Shown here in pieces: positions 26,079 to 34,050 of a DNA stretch of 64,000 nt (positions are counted from its first letter, which is position 1; each line of letters begins with the position of its first letter). The DNA is taken from NCBI GenBank assembly GCA_903923395.1, contig CAIXXM010000024.1:62001-126000 (forward strand), written 5' to 3'. Source of the DNA: an uncultured Acidobacteriia bacterium (lineage in GTDB: Bacteria > Acidobacteriota > Terriglobia > Bryobacterales > Bryobacteraceae). The notes beneath the pieces were generated by a model. The model had not been told where the DNA came from, ran no database searches, and saw only the letters and a program-made list of their open reading frames with translations. The position numbers were made by a program, and so were the translations under genes.

Positions 26079-27104
26079 ATGCTTCTTACGGTCGTAGTCC
26101 CGGTGCGGAACGACTCCACTTTGCTCCACGCTTGCTTGCGGGGAATCAGGGGGTGCGATGGACCGCGCGCCGAGATTATTGTGGTCGATGATGCGTCCGC
26201 TGCGGCTTATGCCACGGAAATTGCGGCGGTCAGCGCGGCTTTCGATTGCCGGCTGGTGGTGCTCGAACGCCATCTGGGTCCCTCCGGTGCCCGCAACCAC
26301 GGCTTTCGTGCCGCGACCGGTGACATCATCGTCTTCCTGGATTCCGATGTTGTACCGCATGCCGATTGTCTGCGCCGGATACACGATGCCTTTGCCGCGG
26401 AGCCGGGACTTGCCGCCATCATGGGTTCGTATGACAGCGAACCGGCCGACCCCGGGCTGGTCAGCCAATACCGCAACCTGTTGCACAGCTACATCCACCA
26501 TAGTTCGGGCGGCAGAATGGAAACCTTCTGGACTGGCTGTGGCGCGATCCGCCGTGAGGTTTTGGAGAGTGCGGGTGGCTTCAACGAGGTTTATAACCGG
26601 CCTTCGATTGAGGATGTGGAATTCGGTGTCCGGCTCGCCGCGGATGGGCAGCGTATTGTTCTGGATCCGTCGATTGAAGTCTGCCACCTGAAGACCTGGA
26701 CGCTGCGAACCATGGTGGAGACGGACTTCCTCTACCGTGCCTTGCCTTGGACCGTGCTGGCGTGGAGCGGTGCCGGGCTTCCGAAGAATCTGAACTTCAC
26801 CGTTCCCCGGCGCCTGTCCGTCGCGGCTTCGTTTTGCAGTGCTCTGTTGCTGCCGGCGGCGCTCCTTTATCCCGTGCTGTTCCAGTTTGCAGTGGCTTCG
26901 TTCCTGTTGATGGTGCTGCTGAATGTGGATTTCTGGGGTTGGCTGTGTCACCGCAAGGGTATGGCGTTCACCGGTGTGGCTGTGGGGCTGCATTGGGTGC
27001 ACTGCCTTACGGGCGCGGTGGGCTTTGTGGCCGGGTCCTCCATTGCCTGGAAGACTTTCGCTGTGGCAAAGTTGCGGGGTGCTGAGGTGCGTGACATCAC
27101 ATGA
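26079..27104 (+). CDS. Family 2 glycosyltransferase with C-terminal membrane helices
   Basis: This 341-aa GT2 enzyme starts with LLTVVVPVRNDSTLL. It has IVVDDASAAAYA, GPSGARNHGFRAATG and FLDSDVVPHADC (metal site near residue 89). RPSIEDVEFGVRLAADGQ carries the catalytic acidic residues. Three hydrophobic segments at about residues 250-330 anchor it in the inner membrane, as in polyprenyl-linked transferases. I chose the ATG at 26079, since residues before it in the longer frame have no GT2 similarity. Its stop overlaps the start of the radical SAM gene by 4 bases. Confidence 0.86.
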   Translation: MLLTVVVPVRNDSTLLHACLRGIRGCDGPRAEIIVVDDASAAAYATEIAAVSAAFDCRLVVLERHLGPSGARNHGFRAATGDIIVFLDSDVVPHADCLRRIHDAFAAEPGLAAIMGSYDSEPADPGLVSQYRNLLHSYIHHSSGGRMETFWTGCGAIRREVLESAGGFNEVYNRPSIEDVEFGVRLAADGQRIVLDPSIEVCHLKTWTLRTMVETDFLYRALPWTVLAWSGAGLPKNLNFTVPRRLSVAASFCSALLLPAALLYPVLFQFAVASFLLMVLLNVDFWGWLCHRKGMAFTGVAVGLHWVHCLTGAVGFVAGSSIAWKTFAVAKLRGAEVRDIT

Positions 27105-28411
27105 CTTCGCCCCAGGTTCGGAAAGTACAAATCGATGCCTCATCGCACTGCCAACTGGCTTGTCCGGTCTGCCCCACTGCGAATGGCCTGACTAAGCCCG
27201 TGCTGGGTGCCGGCCACTTGAAGGTGGCTGATTTTGAGCGGTTGCTGGACCGGAACCCTGAGATACAGGAGGTCGAACTCTCCAACTACGGGGAGATGTT
27301 CCTCAACCCGCAACTGCCGGAATTGCTGGCCTGCGCTTATGAGCGGAAGGTCGTCGTGAGTGGCAGCAACGGAGTCAATCTGAACTTCGCGACCGAAGCC
27401 GCGCTTGAGGCTGTGGTCAAGTACAGGGTTCGGGCGCTGACATGCTCCATTGACGGAGCGACGCAGGCGACCTACGCCCGGTACAGAGTCAACGGCAACC
27501 TGGACCGCGTCTTGCGGCATATTGACCGGATTCGCGAATTGCGCCACTTGCACCGTTCCGCCTTTCCGCTGCTGGACTGGCAATTCGTCGTGATGGGCCA
27601 CAACGAGCAGGAAACCGAAATGGCGAAGGGCCTGGCTCAGTCCAGGGGGATGCAATTCCTGCCCCGGCTTTCCTGGAACGCTGATCATTCGCCCGTCGTC
27701 AACACGGAGCTGGTGCGGATAGAGATGGGTTTGCCTGCGGCGTCGCGCGAAGAATTCCGCCAGAGCGAAGGGGTTTCCTATACACGGAGCCTTTGTTATC
27801 AGCTATGGCAGGCTCCGGTGGTGAACTGGAACGGAAAAATGCTGGGTTGTTGCGTCAATTACTGGGGCGATTTTGGTGCCAATGTTTTCGAAGAAGGTCT
27901 GACTGCCGCCATGCAGCACCCCTTGATGGAGCAGGCCCGCGGGATGCTGCTGGGTGAGACCGCGGCGGTGCCTGGAATTCCCTGCACGACCTGTGACCAG
28001 TACCGCGAAATGTCGGCTTCCGGAACGTGGCTGGATCCTGCCGAGATTGCTGCCTCGCAAAGCGGTGATATCCTCACCGGGCTGGTTTTGAAGAATAGTC
28101 TGCAGGCGAAGTTCGCCAGAGTGGCCGTGCATGAGGGCGTTGCGGAACAAGCAGTTTTTGGGAGTTTGGGGCGGGTTTTCCGGTTTGGCACGGACACGGC
28201 GGTTTACTTCCGGGCCGGCGGGCCCGGGCTGTATACAATTTTTGTGCAGGGGCTTGGTGCGGGCGGTTGGCTGCCGGTGGTCCGCCACCTGGTGGAAGTC
28301 CGGGAGCGTCCTGTTTGTCAGGAATTTGAAGTGGATACAAGTGGCTCATCTATCGAAGCCACCCCGGCCGGTACACGGCCCGCGGTTCCGGTCTCCAGCT
28401 GGATTCGGTGA
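27101..28411 (+). CDS. Radical SAM/SPASM-domain protein with extra C-terminal beta domain
   Basis: This 436-aa protein is a radical S-adenosylmethionine enzyme. The cluster motif is C17-x3-C21-x2-C24 in HCQLACPVC. A TIM-barrel region follows (VELSNYGEMFLNP, LTCSIDGATQATYARYR). A SPASM-type auxiliary cluster region is marked by C232, C250, C251, C295 and C298 (GKMLGCCVNY and IPCTTCDQYR). The last 100 residues look like a separate beta-rich domain. SPASM enzymes modify peptides in RiPP pathways or sugars such as aminoglycosides. Its place between a membrane GT2 and a PqqD-like gene leaves both options open. It overlaps the GT2 gene by 4 bases. No precursor peptide was found next to it. Confidence 0.85.
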   Translation: MTSPQVRKVQIDASSHCQLACPVCPTANGLTKPVLGAGHLKVADFERLLDRNPEIQEVELSNYGEMFLNPQLPELLACAYERKVVVSGSNGVNLNFATEAALEAVVKYRVRALTCSIDGATQATYARYRVNGNLDRVLRHIDRIRELRHLHRSAFPLLDWQFVVMGHNEQETEMAKGLAQSRGMQFLPRLSWNADHSPVVNTELVRIEMGLPAASREEFRQSEGVSYTRSLCYQLWQAPVVNWNGKMLGCCVNYWGDFGANVFEEGLTAAMQHPLMEQARGMLLGETAAVPGIPCTTCDQYREMSASGTWLDPAEIAASQSGDILTGLVLKNSLQAKFARVAVHEGVAEQAVFGSLGRVFRFGTDTAVYFRAGGPGLYTIFVQGLGAGGWLPVVRHLVEVRERPVCQEFEVDTSGSSIEATPAGTRPAVPVSSWIR

Positions 28412-28452
28412 GAAGGGACCAACCTTTACAATTATTTTAGGCGCTGGTGAGA

Positions 28453-28908
28453 ATGAATCAATCAACGGAACAAGTCTGTTTTCGGGTGAATACACCTTCG
28501 GTAATTTATGAGAAGTTCGATGACGAACTCGTGGCAATTCATTTGGACACGGGGGTTTACCACAGTTTATCGGGGTCGGCGGCGGACGCATTCGAGCTGC
28601 TGAGCAGGGAAGCGACCATCACGGAACTGGCTGAGGTGCTGGCAACGCGTTACGCGGCGGGCGTGGAGGCGATCCAGGCTGCGTTGGAACCTTTCTTTCT
28701 GCAATTGAAGAAGGAAGATCTGATTTGTCCGGTGGAGGCGCGCACGCCGCGGGGTCCTCTGGAATTGAAGAATACCGGTACCAGTTTAGAATTCACGGCA
28801 CCAACGCTTGAAGCGTACCGCGATCTGCAGAGCCTGTTTCTGCTGGACCCGGTGCATGAAGTTGGTGAGGCCGGCTGGCCGAACCCTGCCCCCGGAGCCG
28901 GCGTGTGA
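28453..28908 (+). CDS. PqqD-like protein
   Basis: This 151-aa protein has the PqqD fold in its first 95 residues: VIYEKFDDELVAIHLDTGVYHSLSG, then SAADAFELLSREATITELAEVL and a final helix with FFLQLKKEDLI. PqqD proteins are winged-helix-like peptide-binding chaperones that deliver a precursor to a radical SAM enzyme. The C-terminal 55 residues are extra and may be a linker. The ATG at 28453 is chosen; an in-frame GTG six bases upstream is possible. It follows the radical SAM gene by 41 bases, where TACAAT at 28427 could be a -10 box. It overlaps the kinase-like gene by 4 bases (GTGTGA). Confidence 0.85.
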   Translation: MNQSTEQVCFRVNTPSVIYEKFDDELVAIHLDTGVYHSLSGSAADAFELLSREATITELAEVLATRYAAGVEAIQAALEPFFLQLKKEDLICPVEARTPRGPLELKNTGTSLEFTAPTLEAYRDLQSLFLLDPVHEVGEAGWPNPAPGAGV

Positions 28909-29975
28909 AGCCAATCGTCGAACTCTTTCGTGAGTTTGCCGAACAGGCCCAGGCGGAATACGGGCTGCAGGAGAAGAGATTTTCGATCGGCGGTTGTGAT
29001 GTGCGGCTGCGTTTCGCAGGGGACCGCTGGAGCACGCTGCTGACGAAAGCGCTGAACCATTTGCTGCACACCGGGACTGTCAAGCCGCAGGGCCGGACCT
29101 TCACGGTTTCCATTTTGGATGGCTCCATGACTCCAGCCAATCCGCTGCTGCGGTTCTATCTCAAGCCGCTGACGGATTTCTGGCCGCAATACACCGGACC
29201 GAGGGGCGAATTGCTGCATCTGCATGGTGGACCTGTGCAGGCGTTTTACAAGCCCGGGCCGGACCATCTGAGCATTGTGGATGTGGAGTCGGACCTCGGT
29301 TTCTTCTGGAAGCGGGATCTGACGCCGCTGCCCTATTACGAAGTTGGTTCTCCGCTCCGCGCGCTGCTGCATGCCTGGCTGCGTCAGCAGGATGTGCAAT
29401 TTGTTCATGGCGGTGCCGTCGGTACCGCCGCGGGCGGTGTTTTGATGGCTGGCAAGGGCGGATCCGGGAAGTCGACCAGTGCGCTGGCGTGTCTCAATTC
29501 CGGGTTGCAGTATGCCAGTGATGACTATTGTCTGGTGGGCCGCGGGGATGACCGGCAGTGGAATCTCTACAGTCTGTACAACACCGCGAAGCTTGTGGGG
29601 GACAGCGATCTGGCGAAGTTCACCGGGCTCGCTTCCGAGGTGTGGAACCCCGAGCGCGGACCTGATGACAAGATCACGATCTTTCTGAATGAATCCTTCC
29701 AGGAGCGGCTGATTCCGCAGTTTCCCCTGCGCGCCGTGCTGGTGCCGGTGATCCGGGGCGGAGACAAGACGTGGATCGAACCCTGTGGGCGGGGCGAAGC
29801 CTTGATGGCCCTCGGCCCCAGCAGCCTGGCCCAATTGCCGGCAAGCGGCCGCAAGGATCTGGATATCGTGGGGCATGTGGTGCGCGAGTTGCCCTGCTTC
29901 CGTTTGAATTTGGGTACGGATTTGAGCCAGATCGCACCCGCGATTACCAATCTCTTGGGGCAGATCAACCCATGA
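28905..29975 (+). CDS. HPr kinase-related ATPase (HprK-related kinase A type)
   Basis: This 356-aa protein has the P-loop of the HPr kinase/phosphorylase superfamily: Walker A G183-KGGSGKST-191 after VHGGAVGTAAGGVLMA, and Asp206-Asp207 in ASDDYCLVG, the position of the catalytic aspartate in HprK. The N-terminal half is unassigned. The lysine-rich HPr-binding loop of true HprK is not recognisable, so HPr is not a likely substrate. Related kinases next to PqqD-like and nucleotidyltransferase genes are known from other genomes, but their substrate is unsettled. The GTG start overlaps the pqqD-like stop. The next gene, a GT2, overlaps its stop by 4 bases. Confidence 0.8.
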   Translation: MKPIVELFREFAEQAQAEYGLQEKRFSIGGCDVRLRFAGDRWSTLLTKALNHLLHTGTVKPQGRTFTVSILDGSMTPANPLLRFYLKPLTDFWPQYTGPRGELLHLHGGPVQAFYKPGPDHLSIVDVESDLGFFWKRDLTPLPYYEVGSPLRALLHAWLRQQDVQFVHGGAVGTAAGGVLMAGKGGSGKSTSALACLNSGLQYASDDYCLVGRGDDRQWNLYSLYNTAKLVGDSDLAKFTGLASEVWNPERGPDDKITIFLNESFQERLIPQFPLRAVLVPVIRGGDKTWIEPCGRGEALMALGPSSLAQLPASGRKDLDIVGHVVRELPCFRLNLGTDLSQIAPAITNLLGQINP

Positions 29976-30745
29976 GTGTTGAAACTTTGATCAGTGTGAT
30001 TGCGCCAGCTTTCAATGCAGTGGGGTTCTATGCGCCCTGGCTCCAAAGTATTGCCGCGCAGAACTACGGCAACCTGGAGGTGATTCTGGTGGATGACGGT
30101 TCCACGGATGATCTTCCGGCCCGTGCCGCACAGGCACCTGGCTGGGTCCGCTATATCCGGCAGGAGAACCGGGGTCCCGCAGCCGCCCGCAATACGGGGC
30201 TCGCCGCAGCCACCGGAGAATTCATCGCATTTCTGGACCTGGATGATCTTTGGACGCCCGGTCACCTGACACGCACGGCGGCCGCACTTACGTCCCACCC
30301 GGAGCATGGCATTGCGCAGGGGCTCATCCGCAACTTCTGTTACGAAGGCGGCCTGCCCTTTTACTGCTCGCGTGCCTACCGGTTCATCAATCTCGGCAGC
30401 GGACTCTTCCGCCGTTCTGTTTTTGAGGAATGTGGGCTCTTCGCCGAAAACATGCGTTTCGCGGAGGACTTCGATTTCCTCATACGTTGCTGGGAGCAGG
30501 GCATCCGGAAGGTGGAACTCGACGCGCTTTCCCTCTGTTATCAAAGACACCCCGGCAATATGACCCATAACAAGACCGTGGTAGAGATGGGTGGCGTCGC
30601 AATCTACAAGCGGCATTTGGAACGCGTGCGCGCCGGAAAAGTGAAGCCCGATATGCGGGAGCGTTGGGCGGTCGGTTATCCGGACTATATCGGGCAGAGT
30701 GTATTCCCCTTCGATGAAGGCATCCGGGAGCCTGTGGGCGGATGA
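29972..30745 (+). CDS. Family 2 glycosyltransferase, tandem copy 1
   Basis: This GT2 enzyme of 257 aa shows LISVIAPAFNAVGFYAPWLQ, ILVDDGSTDDLPA, GPAAARNTGLAAATG, FLDLDDLWTPGHL as metal site and FAEDFDFLIRCWEQG as catalytic region. The ATG at 29972 overlaps the previous stop (ATGA); the longer upstream frame lies inside the kinase gene and is rejected. It is closely related to the next gene: LDxDDLW, the LGSGLFRR / LGSCLFRR segment and YQRHPGNMT / YRRHEGNMT match at the same spacing. A local tandem duplication is likely. Confidence 0.87.
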   Translation: MSVETLISVIAPAFNAVGFYAPWLQSIAAQNYGNLEVILVDDGSTDDLPARAAQAPGWVRYIRQENRGPAAARNTGLAAATGEFIAFLDLDDLWTPGHLTRTAAALTSHPEHGIAQGLIRNFCYEGGLPFYCSRAYRFINLGSGLFRRSVFEECGLFAENMRFAEDFDFLIRCWEQGIRKVELDALSLCYQRHPGNMTHNKTVVEMGGVAIYKRHLERVRAGKVKPDMRERWAVGYPDYIGQSVFPFDEGIREPVGG

Positions 30746-31512
30746 ACGCGGTGCCCCGGATCAGCGTGGTGATTCCTGTGCGTGATGGAGCAGCGTACCT
30801 TTCGTCCGCCATCGGAACGGTCGAAAGACAGGGGCGCAAGGATCTGGAGGTTCTCCTGATCGATGACGGTTCCGGGGATGATCTCGCGGTGAAGGTGGCG
30901 GCCTGCCCGGGGTATGTCCGCTATATTCGGCAGGAACCTGCAGGCCAGGCCGCGGCGCGCAACAACGGGATCGCGCATGCCGCGGGGGAATACATCGCGT
31001 ATCTGGATATTGACGACCTTTGGGCGCCGGAACATCTGAACAACCTTTGCGGCGTCCTGGACAACGACTCCGAAGCGGGCATCGCACAGGGCATGATGCG
31101 CCAGTTTTGGAAGGATGCGGCCGGCACGGTCTTCGGCACGCCTCTCTACCGGATGCCCTATCTGGGCAGTTGCCTCTTCCGCCGCGAGGTCTTCGCGCGC
31201 TGCGGAAACTTCGATGTCACCATGGCTTTTGGGGAAGACTATGATTTTCTGTTCCGCTGCTGGGAGAATGACATTGTGAAGGTGAATGTCCCGCAATTGT
31301 CACTGCTTTACCGGAGGCATGAGGGCAATATGACCCGCGGGCATAATGTGGCAGCGCACACCATCGTTGTGAAGCGGCGTCTGGAACGCATACGTGCAGG
31401 TCTATGTGATCCCTCCGCCGTGCGCCGGTTCGTCTTTCAGGACTATATCGGCGACTTGGGCAAGGGTGGGGAGTTGTTATTCCAGGAGGCTGCGCCATGC
31501 GTCCTGCCGTAA
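30742..31512 (+). CDS. Family 2 glycosyltransferase, tandem copy 2
   Basis: This 256-aa GT2 paralog of the preceding gene shows RISVVIPVRDGAAYLSSAI, LLIDDGSGDDLAV, GQAAARNNGIAHAAGEY, YLDIDDLWAPEHL and FGEDYDFLFRCWEND. The overall length, the LYRRHEGNMTRG segment and the ERIRAG region near the C-terminus match copy 1 closely. Its ATG overlaps the stop of copy 1 by 4 bases, and its own 3' end overlaps copy 3 by 16 bases. The substrate is unknown. Copies 1 and 2 may add similar sugars or act on successive residues. Confidence 0.87.
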   Translation: MNAVPRISVVIPVRDGAAYLSSAIGTVERQGRKDLEVLLIDDGSGDDLAVKVAACPGYVRYIRQEPAGQAAARNNGIAHAAGEYIAYLDIDDLWAPEHLNNLCGVLDNDSEAGIAQGMMRQFWKDAAGTVFGTPLYRMPYLGSCLFRREVFARCGNFDVTMAFGEDYDFLFRCWENDIVKVNVPQLSLLYRRHEGNMTRGHNVAAHTIVVKRRLERIRAGLCDPSAVRRFVFQDYIGDLGKGGELLFQEAAPCVLP

Positions 31513-32198
31513 GCGTGATCATCCCGATTTACAACAGCGAAAAGTATCTGCGGGAGGCCATCGACAGTGTGCTGGCGCAGGATTACAGCCCGTTGGAAGT
31601 GCTGATTGTGGATGACGGTTCGAGTGATGACGGGCCCCGGATTGCGGCCAGTTACGGTCCTCCAGTGAAGGTTGTTCCGATTGCCCATGCGGGACATCCG
31701 GCTGCACGCAATGCCGGTATCGCGGCGTCCACGGGAGAGTATCTCGGCTTTCTTGATGCGGATGATCTTTGGAGTCCGGACAAGCTGGCGCTGCAACTGG
31801 CCGCGTTTGCGGCAGACCCCGCACTGGATCTGGTTTTCGGTCACATGCAGAATTTCATCAGTCCTGACCTGAGTGAGGCGGAGCAGGCCAGGCTGAAATG
31901 CAATTCTACCGTGCTGCCGGGGCTGCTGCAGGGCTCCATGCTGGCGCGGCGCGCTTCGTTTGACCGGGTGGGTCCTTTCCCGGAAGAGCGGAAGATGGGT
32001 GACTTTCTCGATTGGTACGGGCGGGCAACTCTCGCCCATATGAAGACACAAATGCTACCGGAGATCCTGGTGCGGCGCCGTTTGCACCGGGCGAACTTTC
32101 AGCGCACACACAAGCACCTGCGCCGGGAAAACCTTGTCGCGGTCAAGTTACTGCTGGACCGCCGCCGCGAGGCAGCCCGCACGGCTCTACAGAAATGA
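31497..32198 (+). CDS. Family 2 glycosyltransferase, tandem copy 3
   Basis: This 233-aa GT2 domain shows AVSVIIPIYNSEKYLREAID, LIVDDGSSDDGPR, GHPAARNAGIAASTGEY, FLDADDLWSPDKLALQ and a shorter C-terminal half with KMGDFLDWYGRATLAHM. It is more distant from copies 1 and 2 than they are from each other, and about 25 residues shorter. It begins inside the 3' end of copy 2 (16-base overlap) and its stop overlaps the next ATG by 4 bases, so the four genes are translationally coupled. Confidence 0.85.
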   Translation: MRPAVSVIIPIYNSEKYLREAIDSVLAQDYSPLEVLIVDDGSSDDGPRIAASYGPPVKVVPIAHAGHPAARNAGIAASTGEYLGFLDADDLWSPDKLALQLAAFAADPALDLVFGHMQNFISPDLSEAEQARLKCNSTVLPGLLQGSMLARRASFDRVGPFPEERKMGDFLDWYGRATLAHMKTQMLPEILVRRRLHRANFQRTHKHLRRENLVAVKLLLDRRREAARTALQK

Positions 32199-33244
32199 AT
32201 GACCATGCCCGCGATGCCGATTTGTTAACCGCGGCACTGCTTGCCGAACCTGCGGGTACGGTCGAGTGCTGGCGGCAGTGGCGGGAAGCGGTGGATCCGG
32301 ATTCGATGTCTGAGGATTGCGTCCGCTTGCTGCCCGTACTCGTGACCGGCCGCACGCATCTGTTGACCGGTGACCCGGGCCGGAACCTGTTCCTGGGCAT
32401 CTGCAAGCGGGCATGGACGCGAAATCAGCTTCTATTGCGGACCTTCGTGGAACTGTTGACCGCTCTGGAACGTGCGGGGGTGACGGGTGTCGCAGCCGGC
32501 GGGCCGGTCGCCTGGGCGTTGTGGTATCAAAACGCGGGTTCGTTTCGTCCCATCCATTACCTGGCAATGATTGTGAGCCGGGCTGCCGCGGTGGCTGCCG
32601 CGCAGGTTTTCTATGACTTGGGATGGGTGCCTGCTCCAGGTTCTGCCGTGGCCGGTACGGAATATCTGGACTACGTGCCCGCGGTCTGGCTGCGCGGTCC
32701 ACAGGGTGAGGGGCTGAAACTGAGCTGGCGCTTGTTTCCGGCACCCCCGGAACTTGCCGGGACTTGGGAGATTCTGCCGCCGATGGAACGGGTCAGCCTG
32801 CAGTGTGCCAGTGTCGCGGTACCCCCGCCCGTTGTGATGCTGGCGGGCGCTCTATCCGGTGTGGCCGATGACGGCCAAGTGGATTGGCGCTGTGATGCTC
32901 TCTTGATCTTGCGGGCCGGCAATACACCCGATTGGGAACTGGTCCGGAAGTGGCTTCGTTTTGCACCGCGCGCGCATGGCCGTAGCGGGGAGCTTTCCCG
33001 TATTAGCGGTATGTCTCTGCCAGCGTTGAAGGCGCACGGGCCGGTGCGTATTGTTTCCCAGTGGGAATTCCTTTGGTCGAATTATTGCGACTGGAGAGCA
33101 GTGTCGGGGACGCGTCCGTCACCGGCGGGGTTTATCCGCTTCCTGTCTGAGCGTTGGCAGGTGCCGGTTTGGAAGCTGCCGTTCGCGGGCATGGGATACG
33201 CGCTGCGGTATGTGTTGCCAAGGCGCGGGGAGCAGATCACATGA
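32195..33244 (+). CDS. Degenerate nucleotidyltransferase-family (PF14907-like) protein
   Basis: This 349-aa protein resembles the nucleotidyltransferase paralog encoded at 35.3-36.5 kb in length and layout but lacks its catalytic residues. At about residues 97-125 it has VAAGGPVAWALWYQNAG and FRPIHYLAMIV where the intact paralog has VLKGAALAVAAYG and RPMSDFDILIP. The lysine-glycine and the Asp-x-Asp metal pair are therefore gone. The start is the ATG that overlaps the previous stop. I infer a non-catalytic binding or regulatory role, or a decayed enzyme that stays open because its structure is still used. It is followed directly by the second ABC permease gene (ATGA overlap). Confidence 0.68.
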   Translation: MNDHARDADLLTAALLAEPAGTVECWRQWREAVDPDSMSEDCVRLLPVLVTGRTHLLTGDPGRNLFLGICKRAWTRNQLLLRTFVELLTALERAGVTGVAAGGPVAWALWYQNAGSFRPIHYLAMIVSRAAAVAAAQVFYDLGWVPAPGSAVAGTEYLDYVPAVWLRGPQGEGLKLSWRLFPAPPELAGTWEILPPMERVSLQCASVAVPPPVVMLAGALSGVADDGQVDWRCDALLILRAGNTPDWELVRKWLRFAPRAHGRSGELSRISGMSLPALKAHGPVRIVSQWEFLWSNYCDWRAVSGTRPSPAGFIRFLSERWQVPVWKLPFAGMGYALRYVLPRRGEQIT

Positions 33245-34050
33245 TTGCAGTGAAATCCTCCCGTCCGCCGCTGCTTGCGACGCTGGCGGAGTGCGCCAAT
33301 TACCGGACGCTATTTTTCTTCCTGACCATTCGGGATTTGAAGCTGCGGTTCCGGCAAACCGCGGTCGGGGTGTTGTGGGCTCTGGTGCAACCGCTGATGC
33401 CGATGCTGATCTTCGCCGCGGTGTTTGGCAGGGTCTTGCGACCCGCAACGGGGCCTGTGCCGTACATGCTTTTTGTTCTCTCCGGACTCGCGCCGTGGGC
33501 CTTCTTTGCCAATGCCGTAGTTATTGCCGCCGGTACCTTTGTGAGTAACTACAACCTGCTCAACAAGGTGTACTTTCCCCGTGCTCTCTTGCCAGCCGCC
33601 GCCGTTTCGGCTTGTATCTTCGATTGGCTGATCTCCACGGTGTTCCTGCTGGGCTTGATGCTGGTACAGTCCTTCCGGCCCCATGCGGGGTGGTTTCTGC
33701 TGCCAGCCGTCCTGCTGTGGGGAATCGTCCTTGCCATGAGCGTGGGGCTTGGCGCCGCCGCGTTGATTGTGATCTATCGGGATTTAAAGCACCTGTTTCC
33801 CTTTCTTGTGCAGCTCTGGATGTATGCCACGCCGGTGATTTACCCTCTGGCGATGCTTCCCTTGCGGCTGCAATGGGCAGCGGGCTTGAACCCCATGGCA
33901 GGCGTGGTGGAGAGTTACCGCTGGTGCCTCTTTGGCGGGCTGCTGAACGGCCAACTGGTGACACTTTCGCTGCTTTCCACTGCCGTGATGCTGATCGGGG
34001 CTGGAGTGGTGTTTCAGCATCTGGAATCTGATTTGGCGGAGCGCGCGTGA
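33241..34050 (+). CDS. Polysaccharide ABC transporter permease (Wzm/TagG type), second copy
   Basis: This 269-aa ABC-2 type permease has six predicted helices. Family marks are FFFLTIRDLKLRFRQTAVG, VLWALVQPLMPMLIF, the VPYMLFVLSGLAPWAFFANA region, NLLNKVYFPRALLPAA and YATPVIYPLAML. It pairs with the ATPase that follows (GTG start overlapping its TGA). The ATG at 33241 is chosen over an upstream in-frame start because permease similarity begins here. It is the second exporter in this island. Confidence 0.93.
   Translation: MIAVKSSRPPLLATLAECANYRTLFFFLTIRDLKLRFRQTAVGVLWALVQPLMPMLIFAAVFGRVLRPATGPVPYMLFVLSGLAPWAFFANAVVIAAGTFVSNYNLLNKVYFPRALLPAAAVSACIFDWLISTVFLLGLMLVQSFRPHAGWFLLPAVLLWGIVLAMSVGLGAAALIVIYRDLKHLFPFLVQLWMYATPVIYPLAMLPLRLQWAAGLNPMAGVVESYRWCLFGGLLNGQLVTLSLLSTAVMLIGAGVVFQHLESDLAERA

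Noticed and set aside
28412-28452. Precursor peptide gene between the radical SAM and PqqD-like genes
   Set aside because: Only 41 bases are available and no start with a leader-like peptide is present.
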